Shown one piece after another: positions 17,439 to 28,852 of a stretch of DNA of 64,000 nucleotides. Each line of letters begins with the position of its first letter. The stretch's first letter is position 1. The notes beneath the pieces are model-generated. The model had not been told where the DNA came from. It worked only from the letters and a program-made list of their open reading frames with translations, and did not search any database. The stretch is from Paracoccus benzoatiresistens (GTDB lineage: Bacteria > Pseudomonadota > Alphaproteobacteria > Rhodobacterales > Rhodobacteraceae), in contig NZ_JAPTYD010000003.1 of the NCBI RefSeq assembly GCF_026913015.1, forward strand, positions 181,954 to 245,953, given 5' to 3'. The position numbers and the translations under genes were made by a program.

Positions 17439-18709
17439 TCCGGGGCCGCGTTCTGGGCTTTCATGCCGACCCGCAAGACACCACCGACAATCACCGCTAC
17501 ATTGAAGACGGCGCCATCCTGATCGAGGACGGCCGCATCCTGGCCGTGGACGAATACGCGAACCTCGCACGCGAGGGCCTGGCGGAAATCGACCACCGCC
17601 CGCACCTCATCATGCCGGGCTTCATCGACACGCATATCCATTTCCCGCAGGTCCAGGTGATCGCCAGCTGGGGCGCGCAGCTTCTGGACTGGCTGAACAC
17701 CTATACCTTCCCCGAGGAATCGCGCTTTCGCCAGCAGGGCCATGCCCCGGCGATGGCCGACGCCTTCCTGAACCTGCTGACGGACCACGGAACGACCACG
17801 GCCGTCGCCTTCTGCTCGGTCCACCCGGAATCGGCCGAGGCGCTGTTTTCCGCGGCCCATGCCCGCAACATGGCGATGGTCGCGGGCAAAGTGATGATGG
17901 ACCGCAACGCACCGCCCGAGGTTCTGGACACACCCCAACAGGGATACGACGACAGCAAGGCGCTGATCCACCGCTGGCACGGCAAGGGCCGGCAGCGTTA
18001 CGCCATCACGCCGCGCTTCGCCATCACCTCGACGCCCGAGCAGATGGAGATGGCGGGCACGCTGGTCCGCGAACATCCCGACTGCCACATCCAGACCCAC
18101 CTGTCCGAGAACAAGGACGAGATCGAGTTCACGCTGAGCCTTTATCCGCAGGCGCGCGATTATCTGGACATCTACGAAACCTATGGCCTGTTGTCCGACA
18201 AGCTGCTGCTGGGCCATTCGATCCACCTGCGCCCGCGCGAGATCGAGCGCATGGCGGAAACCGGCAGCCGCGCGGTTTTCTGCCCGACATCGAACCTGTT
18301 CCTGGGATCGGGGCTGTTCGACGAAGCGGGCCTTCGCGCGGCGGGCGTGGTCAGCGGCGTTGCCACGGATGTCGGCGGCGGCACCAGCTATTCGATGCTG
18401 CAGACCCTGAACGAGGGCTACAAGATCCTGCAGCTGCGCGGCCAGAAGCTGACGCCCTTGTCGGCCTTCCACTGGATCACGCGCGGCAATGCGGTTGCCC
18501 TGGGCATGGCGGACCAGATCGGCACGCTGGATGCGGGCAGCATGGCCGACCTTGTGGTGCTGGACAGCCGCGCCACGCCGGCGATGACGCTGCGCATGGA
18601 CCGGGCCGAGACGCTGGAGCAGGAACTGTTCATCCTGCAGATCATGGGCGACGACCGCAGCATCGCGCAGACCTATGTCGCGGGCCAGCCGATGAAAACC
18701 GCCGGTTGA
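17426..18709 (+). CDS. guaD: Guanine deaminase
   Basis: 427 residues, amidohydrolase with the zinc motif PGFIDTHIHFPQ (about 65-76), HTHLSENKDE near 220, HSIHL near 265 and the distal TDVGGGTSYSM aspartate. It converts guanine to xanthine, the substrate of the xanthine dehydrogenase encoded just upstream. Its ATG lies inside the last codons of xdhC, so the four genes xdhABC-guaD form one operon. The sequence is full length. Confidence 0.93.
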   Translation: MQQLIRGRVLGFHADPQDTTDNHRYIEDGAILIEDGRILAVDEYANLAREGLAEIDHRPHLIMPGFIDTHIHFPQVQVIASWGAQLLDWLNTYTFPEESRFRQQGHAPAMADAFLNLLTDHGTTTAVAFCSVHPESAEALFSAAHARNMAMVAGKVMMDRNAPPEVLDTPQQGYDDSKALIHRWHGKGRQRYAITPRFAITSTPEQMEMAGTLVREHPDCHIQTHLSENKDEIEFTLSLYPQARDYLDIYETYGLLSDKLLLGHSIHLRPREIERMAETGSRAVFCPTSNLFLGSGLFDEAGLRAAGVVSGVATDVGGGTSYSMLQTLNEGYKILQLRGQKLTPLSAFHWITRGNAVALGMADQIGTLDAGSMADLVVLDSRATPAMTLRMDRAETLEQELFILQIMGDDRSIAQTYVAGQPMKTAG

Positions 18710-18781
18710 GTCTGAGGGTCTTTTCCGCTGCGGTGCGGCAGGCTATCCCTTGCGCGTAATCAGGTTGCAAGGGACAGCGTC

Positions 18782-20215
18782 ATGACCAAGATCACCCCCG
18801 TTCTGATGGCCGGCGGATCGGGAACCAGGCTTTGGCCGGTGTCCCGCAAGAGCTTTCCCAAGCAGTTCGCGCCGCTGGTGGGGGACGAGACGCTGTTCCA
18901 GGCATCCGCCCGAAGGCTGGCGGGACAGGATTTCGCCGACCCCTTGGTGATGACCAATGCCGATTTCCGCTTCATCGTGGCGGAACAGCTGGACCAGATC
19001 GGCATCCGGCCCGGCGCCATCGTGATCGAGCCCTCGGGCCGCAACACTGCGCCCGCGATCCTTGTCGCCGCGCTGATGGTCGCCGCGAAAGACCCCGAGG
19101 GGCTGGTGCTGGTCGCGCCTTCGGACCATGTCATTCCGGACGAGGCCGCTTTTGCGCGCGCCGTGCGCCAGGGCGTGGAACCGGCGGCGGACGGCCGCAT
19201 CGTGACCTTTGGCGTAACCCCCGACCGGCCCGAGACGGGTTATGGATATCTGGAACTGGGGGGGCAGGGCGACGGTCCGCAGCCCTTGGCGCGCTTCGTG
19301 GAAAAGCCCGACGCGGTGACGGCGGCGCAGATGGTGGCGCAGGGCAATTTCCTGTGGAACGCGGGCATCTTCCTGTTCAAGGCCGACACCATGATCCAGG
19401 CCTTCCGGACCCATGCCCCCGAATACCTGTCGCCCGTGCTGACGGCTTTGGACGATGCGCAGGACGATATCGGCTTCCTGCGGCTGGCGCGCGTGCCGTG
19501 GGACAACCTGCCCGACCAGTCGATCGACTATGCCGTGATGGAAAAGGCCGACAACCTGACCGTTGTGCGCTTTTCCGAACGCTGGTCGGATCTGGGCGGC
19601 TGGGATGCCGTCTGGCGCGAGGCGCTGCTGGAGGCACCCTCGAACAACGGCGTGGTGGCGGACGAAAACTCGACCGCCATCGACTGCCACGACGTGCTGC
19701 TGCGGTCGGACAGCGAGGATCTGCAGGTGGTGGGCATCGGCCTGACGGATGTGATCGTTGTCGCGACCTCGGACGCGGTGCTGGTGGCGGACAAGAACCG
19801 GGCGCAGGACGTGCGCCATGCCGTGGCCGCCCTGAAGGACAGGGGCTGCAGGCAGGCCACGGCCTTTCCGCGCGATCATCGCCCTTGGGGCTGGTTCGAG
19901 ACGCTGGCCCTGGCCGACCGCTTCCAGGTCAAGCGGATCGTCGTGAAGCCCGGCGCTGCCCTGTCGCTGCAAAGCCATGTGCATCGGTCCGAACACTGGA
20001 TCGTGGTCAGCGGCACCGCAAAGGTGACGGTGGATGACCGGGTCACGCTGGTGACGGAAAACCAGTCGATCTATGTTCCCCTGGGTGCCGTCCACCGCAT
20101 GGAAAACCCCGGCAAGGTGCCGATGGTTCTGATCGAGGTGCAGACCGGCAGCTATCTGGGAGAGGATGACATCGTCCGGTACGAGGATGTCTATGCGCGC
20201 AGCAGCGCGGAATGA
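18782..20215 (+). CDS. manC: Mannose-1-phosphate guanylyltransferase / mannose-6-phosphate isomerase
   Basis: 477 residues, type II bifunctional enzyme. The N-terminal nucleotidyltransferase has the signature MAGGSGTRLWPVSRKSFPKQ (about 9-28) and FVEKPD near 175. A C-terminal cupin isomerase domain (about 350-470) contains RPWGWFETL and the metal-binding QSHVHRSEHW. It makes GDP-mannose for exopolysaccharide or LPS. It stands alone, with a 72-bp gap to guaD, a spacer to the methionine synthase genes and no polysaccharide genes nearby. Confidence 0.92.
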   Translation: MTKITPVLMAGGSGTRLWPVSRKSFPKQFAPLVGDETLFQASARRLAGQDFADPLVMTNADFRFIVAEQLDQIGIRPGAIVIEPSGRNTAPAILVAALMVAAKDPEGLVLVAPSDHVIPDEAAFARAVRQGVEPAADGRIVTFGVTPDRPETGYGYLELGGQGDGPQPLARFVEKPDAVTAAQMVAQGNFLWNAGIFLFKADTMIQAFRTHAPEYLSPVLTALDDAQDDIGFLRLARVPWDNLPDQSIDYAVMEKADNLTVVRFSERWSDLGGWDAVWREALLEAPSNNGVVADENSTAIDCHDVLLRSDSEDLQVVGIGLTDVIVVATSDAVLVADKNRAQDVRHAVAALKDRGCRQATAFPRDHRPWGWFETLALADRFQVKRIVVKPGAALSLQSHVHRSEHWIVVSGTAKVTVDDRVTLVTENQSIYVPLGAVHRMENPGKVPMVLIEVQTGSYLGEDDIVRYEDVYARSSAE

Positions 20216-20216
20216 G

Positions 20217-20272
20217 AAAGGGCGGGGGCTTCGCGTCTCCCCACCCACGCGGGATACTCCGGCCAGAATGAA
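20217..20272 (+). repeat. Degenerate copy of the hairpin/GATATTT repeat after manC
   Basis: A G-rich/C-rich pair is followed by GCGGGATACTCCGGCCAGAA, which aligns with the GAGGATATTTCTGCCAAAGT tail of the copy at 10061-10127. It lies immediately after the manC stop. Confidence 0.4.
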
Positions 20273-20283
20273 CATGCCGGCAG

Positions 20284-20309
20284 TTCATAATCTTCTATAG
20301 GATTATGAA
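20284..20309. promoter_or_regulatory. Palindrome upstream of the methionine synthase genes, possible operator
   Basis: TTCATAATC (20284-20292) and its exact complement GATTATGAA (20301-20309) flank an 8-base AT-rich spacer, within GC-rich DNA 57 bp upstream of the methyltransferase start. The form resembles ArsR-type operators; the SahR regulator of methionine genes belongs to that family. No B12 riboswitch is apparent in the 147-bp leader. Confidence 0.45.
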
Positions 20310-20365
20310 TTTGCCGGTCCCGCCATCTGTCGCTATATCTGCGCCTTCCTGGCAAGGGTGACATG

Positions 20366-21401
20366 ATGACCGGCAGACTTTCCCCATCCCCTGCATTCGC
20401 GGCGCTGGATCGCGCGGCAGCCGAACGGATCCTGATCCTTGACGGGGCGATGGGCACGCAGATCCAGCAGCTTGGGCTGGCCGAGGATGATTATACCGGC
20501 CACGGGTCAGGCCATGCCTGCCGCCATCATTCCGACCATCCGCAGCAGGGCAACAACGACCTGCTGGTGCTGACGCAGCCCGATTCGGTCGAGGAAATCC
20601 ATTTCCGCTATGCCATGGCGGGCGCGGATATTGTCGAGACGAACACGTTTTCCGCGACCACCATCGCGCAGGCCGATTACGGGATGCAGGCCGCCGTCTA
20701 TGACCTGAACGTCGAGGGTGCGCGCATCGTCCGCCGTGCGCTGGACCGCGCCACCGCGCAGGACGGGCGGCCCCGGTTCGTCGCGGGCGCCATAGGGCCC
20801 ACGAACCGTACCGCATCCATCAGCCCGGACGTGAACAACCCCGGCTATCGCGCTGTGACCTTCGACGATCTGCGTGTCGCCTATCTGCAGCAGGCGCAGG
20901 GCCTGATCCAGGGCGGCGCCGACATCCTGCTGATCGAGACGATATTCGACACGCTGAACGCCAAGGCCGCGATCTTCGCCTGCATCCAGGCGATGGAGGC
21001 GCATGGGCAGCGGCTTCCGCTTATGATCTCGGGCACGATCACCGACGCTTCGGGGCGCACGCTGTCGGGTCAGACGCCGACAGCCTTCTGGCATTCCGTT
21101 CGCCATGCCCGGCCTTGGTCCGTGGGGCTGAACTGCGCGCTTGGCGCGTCGGCCATGCGCCCGCATCTGGCCGAACTGTCAGGCGTGGCGGAAACGAACA
21201 TCTGCGCCTATCCCAATGCCGGGCTGCCCAATGCCTTCGGCCAGTATGACGAAGGCCCCAGCGACACTGCCGTGCAGGTTGCCGAATTCGCCCGCGAGGG
21301 GCTGGTGAACGTGGTTGGCGGCTGCTGCGGCACCACGCCCGACCACATCCGCGCCATTGCCGAGGCGGTGGCCCAGTACAGTCCCCGAAAGGTGCCCGAA
21401 T

Positions 21402-21409
<8 letters not shown>
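20366..21409 (+). CDS. Methionine synthase, homocysteine-binding subunit
   Basis: 347 residues, homocysteine S-methyltransferase domain (MetH module 1) as a separate protein. It has the N-terminal [14 protein letters not shown] and the zinc-binding cysteines in GLNCALGA (about 255) and [11 protein letters not shown] (about 322). It binds homocysteine for methylation from methylcobalamin. Its stop lies 8 bp inside the next gene, which carries the remaining MetH modules, so the two polypeptides together should make one functional enzyme. AAGGG at 20354 favours the second ATG (20366) over 20363. Confidence 0.88.
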
Positions 21410-24131
<2,722 letters not shown>

Positions 24132-24136
24132 GCCTC

Positions 24137-24205
24137 GCCCTTTCACCTTGGTCCAAATATCCCACAGGGGGCCCGGGGGACGTGAAGTCCCCCGGCGCTC
24201 GCCAA
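24137..24205 (-). repeat. Hairpin repeat with GATATTT tail, copy 2 (probable terminator)
   Basis: On the minus strand a 9-bp stem (24173-24181 with 24187-24195, loop GTGAA) is followed by GGGATATTTGGACCAAGGTG, matching the tail of the copy at 10061-10127. It fills the gap between the convergent metH and substrate-binding-protein genes. Confidence 0.6.
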
Positions 24206-25246
24206 TCAGAACCCGGCCTTGATCTTCTCGAACTCGGCCAGCTGCTTTTCTCGCTGTGCCGGGTCGTTCGGGGTCTGGGCCAGGATCGGCGCATCGACCT
24301 CGGACAGGCCCTCCTTCACCGCGGGCTCGTCCGCGATGGTCGCCATCGCCTCGGTCGAGGTGTGGCCATAGCCGATCGTGTCCAGCAGCGCCTTGCCGGC
24401 CGACGGCTCCAGCCAGGCGTTGATGAAGTCGTAGGCCTTTTCCTCGTTGCCCGGCCCGTCCTTCAGGTTGATGTAACCGCAGAAGAAGGTTGACGAGCCT
24501 TCCTTGGGCGCCCGCTGGAAGCCCACCGGATAGTTGTCGGCCCGCAGATAGGTCACCCCGTCGTTCCAGGACCATGCGATGTCCACCGCGCCCGAGGCCA
24601 TCAGCTGCGCCTGTTCGGACGGATCGGCCCAATAGGCCGCGACGTTCTGATGCGCCTTGCGCAGCCAGTCGGCGGCGGCCTGGAACTGTTCGTCGGTCAC
24701 ATTGGTCCAGTCGGTCGTGCCGGTCGCCAGATAGCCAAGCGCCCAGACATCGTCCGAGGAATCCGGCAGCGAGGTGCGGCCCTGGTATTTCGGATCGACG
24801 AAGACCTGCAGCGTGGACACGTCCTCGGCCGGAACCGTCTCGGTGTTGTAGGCGATGGCGGTCGCGCCCCAATCGGTCGGGATATACCAGACGCCCTCGT
24901 CGTCCTTGAACACCTCCGAGGCCAGGAACTGCGGGTCGATCTTGTCGAAGTTCGGGATCTTCGAGGTATCCCATGGCTCGATTAGCCCGGCGTCGCGATA
25001 CTTGCTGACCATCTGGCTGCAGGGATGGGCCACATCGGCCTTGAAGCCCGAGGCGATCTTCTGGAACGCCTCGTCATCGTCGCCATAGAAGGCATAGGTC
25101 GGGCTGTCGCCATGCTTGTCGATATAGGCCTGGAAGATCGACGGCTCCTCGAACCCCGCCCAGTCGAAGACGGTCAGCTCGGGATCCGCTGCCAGGGCGG
25201 GCAGGGCGATGGCAGATGCAAGGGCGGTGGTGACAAGCAAGCGCAT
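24206..25246 (-). CDS. ABC transporter substrate-binding protein (PotD/PotF-like)
   Basis: 346 residues with a Sec signal peptide (MRLLVTTALASAIALPALA, cleavage before ADPELTVFDW). The mature part is a type 2 periplasmic binding fold of the spermidine/putrescine group. It has AFYGDDDEAFQKIASGFKAD near the N-terminus and IPTDWGATAIAYN in the middle. The ATG at 25246 is preferred to a TTG two codons upstream. No permease or ATPase gene is adjacent, so its partner components must be elsewhere. Ligand not predictable; polyamine, or a related amine or amino acid, is likely. Confidence 0.85.
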   Translation of the reverse strand: MRLLVTTALASAIALPALAADPELTVFDWAGFEEPSIFQAYIDKHGDSPTYAFYGDDDEAFQKIASGFKADVAHPCSQMVSKYRDAGLIEPWDTSKIPNFDKIDPQFLASEVFKDDEGVWYIPTDWGATAIAYNTETVPAEDVSTLQVFVDPKYQGRTSLPDSSDDVWALGYLATGTTDWTNVTDEQFQAAADWLRKAHQNVAAYWADPSEQAQLMASGAVDIAWSWNDGVTYLRADNYPVGFQRAPKEGSSTFFCGYINLKDGPGNEEKAYDFINAWLEPSAGKALLDTIGYGHTSTEAMATIADEPAVKEGLSEVDAPILAQTPNDPAQREKQLAEFEKIKAGF

Positions 25247-25342
25247 GGACAAACGGGCCTTCCTGTTGGGCGTTCGATGCAGACGCTAGCGGCGGGAAAA
25301 CCGTCGTGCAAGGGTATCGCGGATCGGTGAAGGCCGGGCTGT

Positions 25343-26065
25343 CTAGCCCATGCGCAGGGCTCCGTCGAGGCGGATCACCTCGCCGTTCAGATAGCCGTTC
25401 TCGACGATATGGGCAGCCAGCCGCGCGAATTCCCGCGGATCGCCCAGCCGGGGCGGAAAGGTCACCTCGGCGGCCAGCCCGTCCTGCACTTCGGGCGGCA
25501 GGCTGCGCAACATGGGCGTGGCAAAGATGCCGGGCGCGATGGCGCAGACGCGGATGTTCAGGCCGGCAAGGTCCCGCGCCAAGGGCAGGGTCATGCCGGC
25601 AATTCCGGCCTTGGACGCGGCATAGGCCGCCTGGCCCTTCTGGCCGTCAAAGGCCGCGACGGATGCCGTATTGACGATCACGCCGTTTTCCGCCCGGCCG
25701 TTCCGCGCCATTTCCACGGCCGCCAGCCGCAGGACGTTGAAGCTGCCGATCAGATTGACCTCGATCACGCGGCAAAAGGCGTCGAGGTCATGCGCTCCTT
25801 TCCGGCCCACGGTCTTTTCGCCGATCACGATGCCCGCGCAGTTCACGCAGATGTCGATCCCGCCCATCAGCCCCACGGCCTGCGCAATGGCAGCCGTCGC
25901 GCTGTCGGCCGAGGTCACATCCGCTTGCACATGGTCCGGATCGTCGCTTGCCTCGCGGTCCAGGACCACGACCCTCGCCCCCTGCGAACGAAACCAGGCA
26001 GCCGTCGCCGCACCAAGGCCTGAGGCTCCTCCGGTCACGATGGCTCGGCTGTCTTTCAGTTCCAT
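25343..26065 (-). CDS. SDR oxidoreductase, 3-hydroxyacyl-CoA dehydrogenase type 2-like
   Basis: 240 residues, classical short-chain dehydrogenase. It has the NAD motif TGGASGLGAAT (about 11-21), NCAG (about 83), the catalytic serine in NTASVAAFDGQKGQ and YAASK (about 156-160). The insert and C-terminus resemble the HSD17B10 group, which oxidises short branched 3-hydroxyacyl-CoA. It is the last gene of the ATPase-metA-ppk2-SDR operon, 9 bp after ppk2. The exact substrate is uncertain because the neighbours do not point to one. Confidence 0.78.
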   Translation of the reverse strand: MELKDSRAIVTGGASGLGAATAAWFRSQGARVVVLDREASDDPDHVQADVTSADSATAAIAQAVGLMGGIDICVNCAGIVIGEKTVGRKGAHDLDAFCRVIEVNLIGSFNVLRLAAVEMARNGRAENGVIVNTASVAAFDGQKGQAAYAASKAGIAGMTLPLARDLAGLNIRVCAIAPGIFATPMLRSLPPEVQDGLAAEVTFPPRLGDPREFARLAAHIVENGYLNGEVIRLDGALRMG

Positions 26066-26074
26066 CGCTTTCCC

Positions 26075-26953
26075 CTACCGGTCCAGCAGTTCCGGCCCGC
26101 CGGTGATCGCCGGATCGGGTATGCCGATGGCATTGACGTCCTTGCCCGCAAAATCGACGGCGTTCAGCACGGTCTGGATTGCGGCAAGCCGCGCGCGGCG
26201 CTTGTCATCGGAACGGATCACGGTCCAGGGCGCGATCGGCGAATGGGACAGGTTCAGCGTGTCGCGGATCGCCGTGGTGTATTCGTCCCATTTCGCCAGC
26301 CCTTCCACGTCGATCGAGGACAGCTTCCACTGCTTCAGCGGATCGGACTCGCGGTCGAGGAACCGCCGCATCTGTTCGGCCCGGCCCACGTTCAGCCACA
26401 GCTTGACCAGGATGATGCCGTCATCGACCAGGGTTTGCTCGAAGCTCGGCAGCTGGCGGAAGAAGGCGTTGCGCTGCTGTTCAGTGGAGAAGCCGAAAAT
26501 GCGTTCCACGACGCCGCGGTTGTACCAGCTGCGGTCGAACAGCGCGATCTCTCCGGCGGCGGGAAGCCAGTCCACATAGCGTTGGAAATACCACTGGCTT
26601 GCCTCGCGGCTGCTGGGGGTCGGCAGGGCGACGATATTGGCGGAACGCGGGTTCAGGTTCTCGCGCAGCCGTTCGATGGTGCTGCCCTTGCCGGCGGCGT
26701 CACGCCCCTCGAACAGGACGACCAGTCGCTTTCTGGTGGCGACGACGTCGCGCATCATGCGCACCAGTTGCAGCTGCAACTGGTCCATCTTCGCGTCATA
26801 GGTCTTCGAGTCGATTTCCTGCCGGTAGGGATAGCCCGGATCCAGGATGTCGTTCTTTCCCGCCCCCTTCAGCGCCTTGCGGATCTCGGACGGGGCAGCC
26901 TTCAGCGCCTCGGTGATCTTGCCGACCAGCGGCAGGTCCGGTGTCGTCACCAT
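26075..26953 (-). CDS. ppk2: Polyphosphate kinase 2
   Basis: 292 residues, PPK2 family. The Walker A segment [13 protein letters not shown] (about 103-115), lid-module arginines and [16 protein letters not shown] (about 165-180) are conserved. The single-domain class I form transfers phosphate from polyphosphate to nucleoside diphosphates. It starts 3 bp after the metA stop, within the same operon. The combination with metA is unexplained. Class (ADP or GDP preference) cannot be fixed from sequence. Confidence 0.9.
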   Translation of the reverse strand: MVTTPDLPLVGKITEALKAAPSEIRKALKGAGKNDILDPGYPYRQEIDSKTYDAKMDQLQLQLVRMMRDVVATRKRLVVLFEGRDAAGKGSTIERLRENLNPRSANIVALPTPSSREASQWYFQRYVDWLPAAGEIALFDRSWYNRGVVERIFGFSTEQQRNAFFRQLPSFEQTLVDDGIILVKLWLNVGRAEQMRRFLDRESDPLKQWKLSSIDVEGLAKWDEYTTAIRDTLNLSHSPIAPWTVIRSDDKRRARLAAIQTVLNAVDFAGKDVNAIGIPDPAITGGPELLDR

Positions 26954-26956
26954 GTC

Positions 26957-27883
26957 TTATCCTTGGCCAATGCGGGACAGGTCGTATTCCGTGGTCTGAT
27001 AGATCTCGTTTATCCAGTTACCGTAAAGCAGATGGGCATGGCTGCGCCAGCGGTTCGAGGGCGTGCGCGAGGGGTCGTCATTGGGGTAATAGTTCGCGGG
27101 CACGTTGATCGGCTTGCCCATGGCCACGTCACGGTCGTATTCCTCTTTCAGCGTCGTGCTGTCATATTCCAGATGGTTGAAGATATAGAGCGCGCGATGC
27201 CCCGGATCCTCCAGCAGGCAGGGGCCGGCCTGTTCACTGGCCAGCAGGGTCCGCAGCGCCGGACGGGCGTCCACGTCGGACTGCCGGATTTCCGTCCAGC
27301 GGCTGACGGGCACCAGCACATCGTCCGAAAAGCCCCGCAGATAGGGCGAGGCCGGGGCCTCGTTGTGGTGGCGGAAGCAGCCGAAGGCCTTGTGGTCCAG
27401 CGCGTGCTTTTCCAGCCTGTGGAAATGCCAGGCCATCGCCATGCCGCCCCAGCAGACGCCGAAGGTGGAATGGACATGGCTTTGCGTCCAGTCGAAGACG
27501 CGCGTCAGCTCGTCCCAATAGGTCACGTCCTCGAAGGGCAGCAGTTCGACAGGGGCACCGGTGATGAGGAGGCCGTCGAACTTCTCGCCCGTCGCCTCGA
27601 CCTCGCGGAAGGGTCGGTAGAAGCTTTCCATGTGATCGGCGGCCGTGTTGCGGCTTTCGTGGTCCGACATGCGGATCAGCTGGAAGTCGATCTGCAGCGG
27701 GGTTGCGCCGATCAGCCGGGCGAACTGGTTCTCGGTCTGGATCTTCTTGGGCATCAGGTTCAGCAGCCCGATGCGAAGGGGCCGGATGTCCTGTGTCGCG
27801 GCCCGGCCCGGAGACATGACCATCACGCCCTCATCCGACAGGATGCGGTAGGCGGGCAGGTTCTCGTTGAGGGTGATGGGCAT
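26957..27883 (-). CDS. metA: Homoserine O-acyltransferase MetA, probably acetyl-CoA type
   Basis: 308 residues, MetA/HTS family with the catalytic cysteine in FGVCWGG (about 144), the histidine in FNHLEYD and an arginine in RWRSH. It acylates homoserine in methionine synthesis. The residue following GAPV at position 113 is glutamate; in this family glutamate at this site selects acetyl-CoA, and glycine selects succinyl-CoA, so O-acetylhomoserine is the likely product. It starts 2 bp after the upstream ATPase gene. No SAM-II riboswitch is seen directly before it. Confidence 0.92.
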   Translation of the reverse strand: MPITLNENLPAYRILSDEGVMVMSPGRAATQDIRPLRIGLLNLMPKKIQTENQFARLIGATPLQIDFQLIRMSDHESRNTAADHMESFYRPFREVEATGEKFDGLLITGAPVELLPFEDVTYWDELTRVFDWTQSHVHSTFGVCWGGMAMAWHFHRLEKHALDHKAFGCFRHHNEAPASPYLRGFSDDVLVPVSRWTEIRQSDVDARPALRTLLASEQAGPCLLEDPGHRALYIFNHLEYDSTTLKEEYDRDVAMGKPINVPANYYPNDDPSRTPSNRWRSHAHLLYGNWINEIYQTTEYDLSRIGQG

Positions 27884-27885
27884 TG

Positions 27886-28749
27886 TCAGTCTTCCTTGCG
27901 GTCGATGGCGCGGGCGATCAGGCGGGCGAAGTCGGCGGGGGATTTCACCTCGGCGACTTCCTCGGCCAGGACGGTGACGCCGCGCCGTGCCATCGCCTCG
28001 TATCGCGGCTGGCGGTCCGCCAGCGCGCGTGCATAGGTCCAGCGGATGAAGTCGTCGGGGTTCACCTCATGCTCTGCCAGGCCCTTCTCGACGCGATAGG
28101 TGATCCAGGCCCTGTCCAGAAATTCCGGCTGGTAATACATGGGCTTCGGCGCCCGGTCGAAGCGGCGCACCAGTTCCGCCGTATGCGCGTCCGAGCCCTT
28201 GATCCAGACCATCAGCAGGTCGCGTTCCAAGGCCTGCAGGACCGGATCGGCGGGGTCGTGGGGGTCCACCACCTCGCAGATCGACCCACCGCTGTCGCAG
28301 ACGAAATTCGGGATGGCATAGATGTCGCGGGCGCGATTAATGAAATGGCGCGTGTCCAGCAGGGCTGAGATCTCGGCCTGGCGATGCTGGTTCTGGCGCA
28401 GGCAGTAATCGTCGAAGCGAAGGCCGCCCCGGGTGGGGCTGCCGGGCTTGCCCAGATAGGTGGACAGGGGCGCCAGATTGTCGAAGGTGATGTTGCTGGC
28501 GATGATGACGCTGTCCGACAGCAGCAACTCGCGCAGCAAAGGAACCTTCATTGCCTCGCGCTTGAAGTTGTCGGCAATGAATTCGCCCATGTAGCGGGTG
28601 CCGATCCGGTAATCGACGGAATAATGGAACCAATTGCCCGCATCGCGCAGCATGTTGGCCAGATAGGTCTTGCCAAGACCCGACATGCCGAACAGCACGA
28701 CGCGCTTGGCGCCTGTCCCCAGCCAGTCGCTGCCGCTGCGATAGATCAT
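27886..28749 (-). CDS. P-loop ATPase/kinase-like protein of unknown function
   Basis: 287 residues. A Walker A motif sits at the N-terminus ([15 protein letters not shown], about 19-33). The rest has no recognised domain but is compact and soluble, with [11 protein letters not shown] and [15 protein letters not shown] segments. The ATG at 28749 starts the protein 18 residues before the P-loop; an upstream in-frame start at 28830 would run through the fadL terminator and is unlikely. It is first gene of an operon with metA (gap 2 bp), ppk2 and an SDR. I do not recognise a named function. Confidence 0.75.
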   Translation of the reverse strand: MIYRSGSDWLGTGAKRVVLFGMSGLGKTYLANMLRDAGNWFHYSVDYRIGTRYMGEFIADNFKREAMKVPLLRELLLSDSVIIASNITFDNLAPLSTYLGKPGSPTRGGLRFDDYCLRQNQHRQAEISALLDTRHFINRARDIYAIPNFVCDSGGSICEVVDPHDPADPVLQALERDLLMVWIKGSDAHTAELVRRFDRAPKPMYYQPEFLDRAWITYRVEKGLAEHEVNPDDFIRWTYARALADRQPRYEAMARRGVTVLAEEVAEVKSPADFARLIARAIDRKED

Positions 28750-28803
28750 CGGATGCCCCTTCGTTTCGGGCGCATAGGTAATGCGCGGATTCCAGAAAGC
28801 AAA

Positions 28804-28828
28804 GACCCCGCCTTTTGAAGGCGGGGCC
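28804..28828 (-). terminator. Terminator of the fadL-type gene
   Basis: A perfect 9-bp stem (28806-28814 with 28818-28826) is followed on the minus strand by TCTTTGCTTTCT. It separates the porin gene from the downstream ATPase-metA operon. Confidence 0.8.
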
Positions 28829-28852
28829 ATGCCCTTGTCATGTGAATTGGCG

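Noticed and set aside
20216..20365. Cobalamin riboswitch before the methionine synthase genes
   Set aside because: The 150-bp leader is too short and lacks a recognisable B12-box; only the palindrome is clear.
28750..28830. N-terminal extension of the P-loop ATPase
   Set aside because: It would translate through the terminator hairpin of the fadL-type gene.
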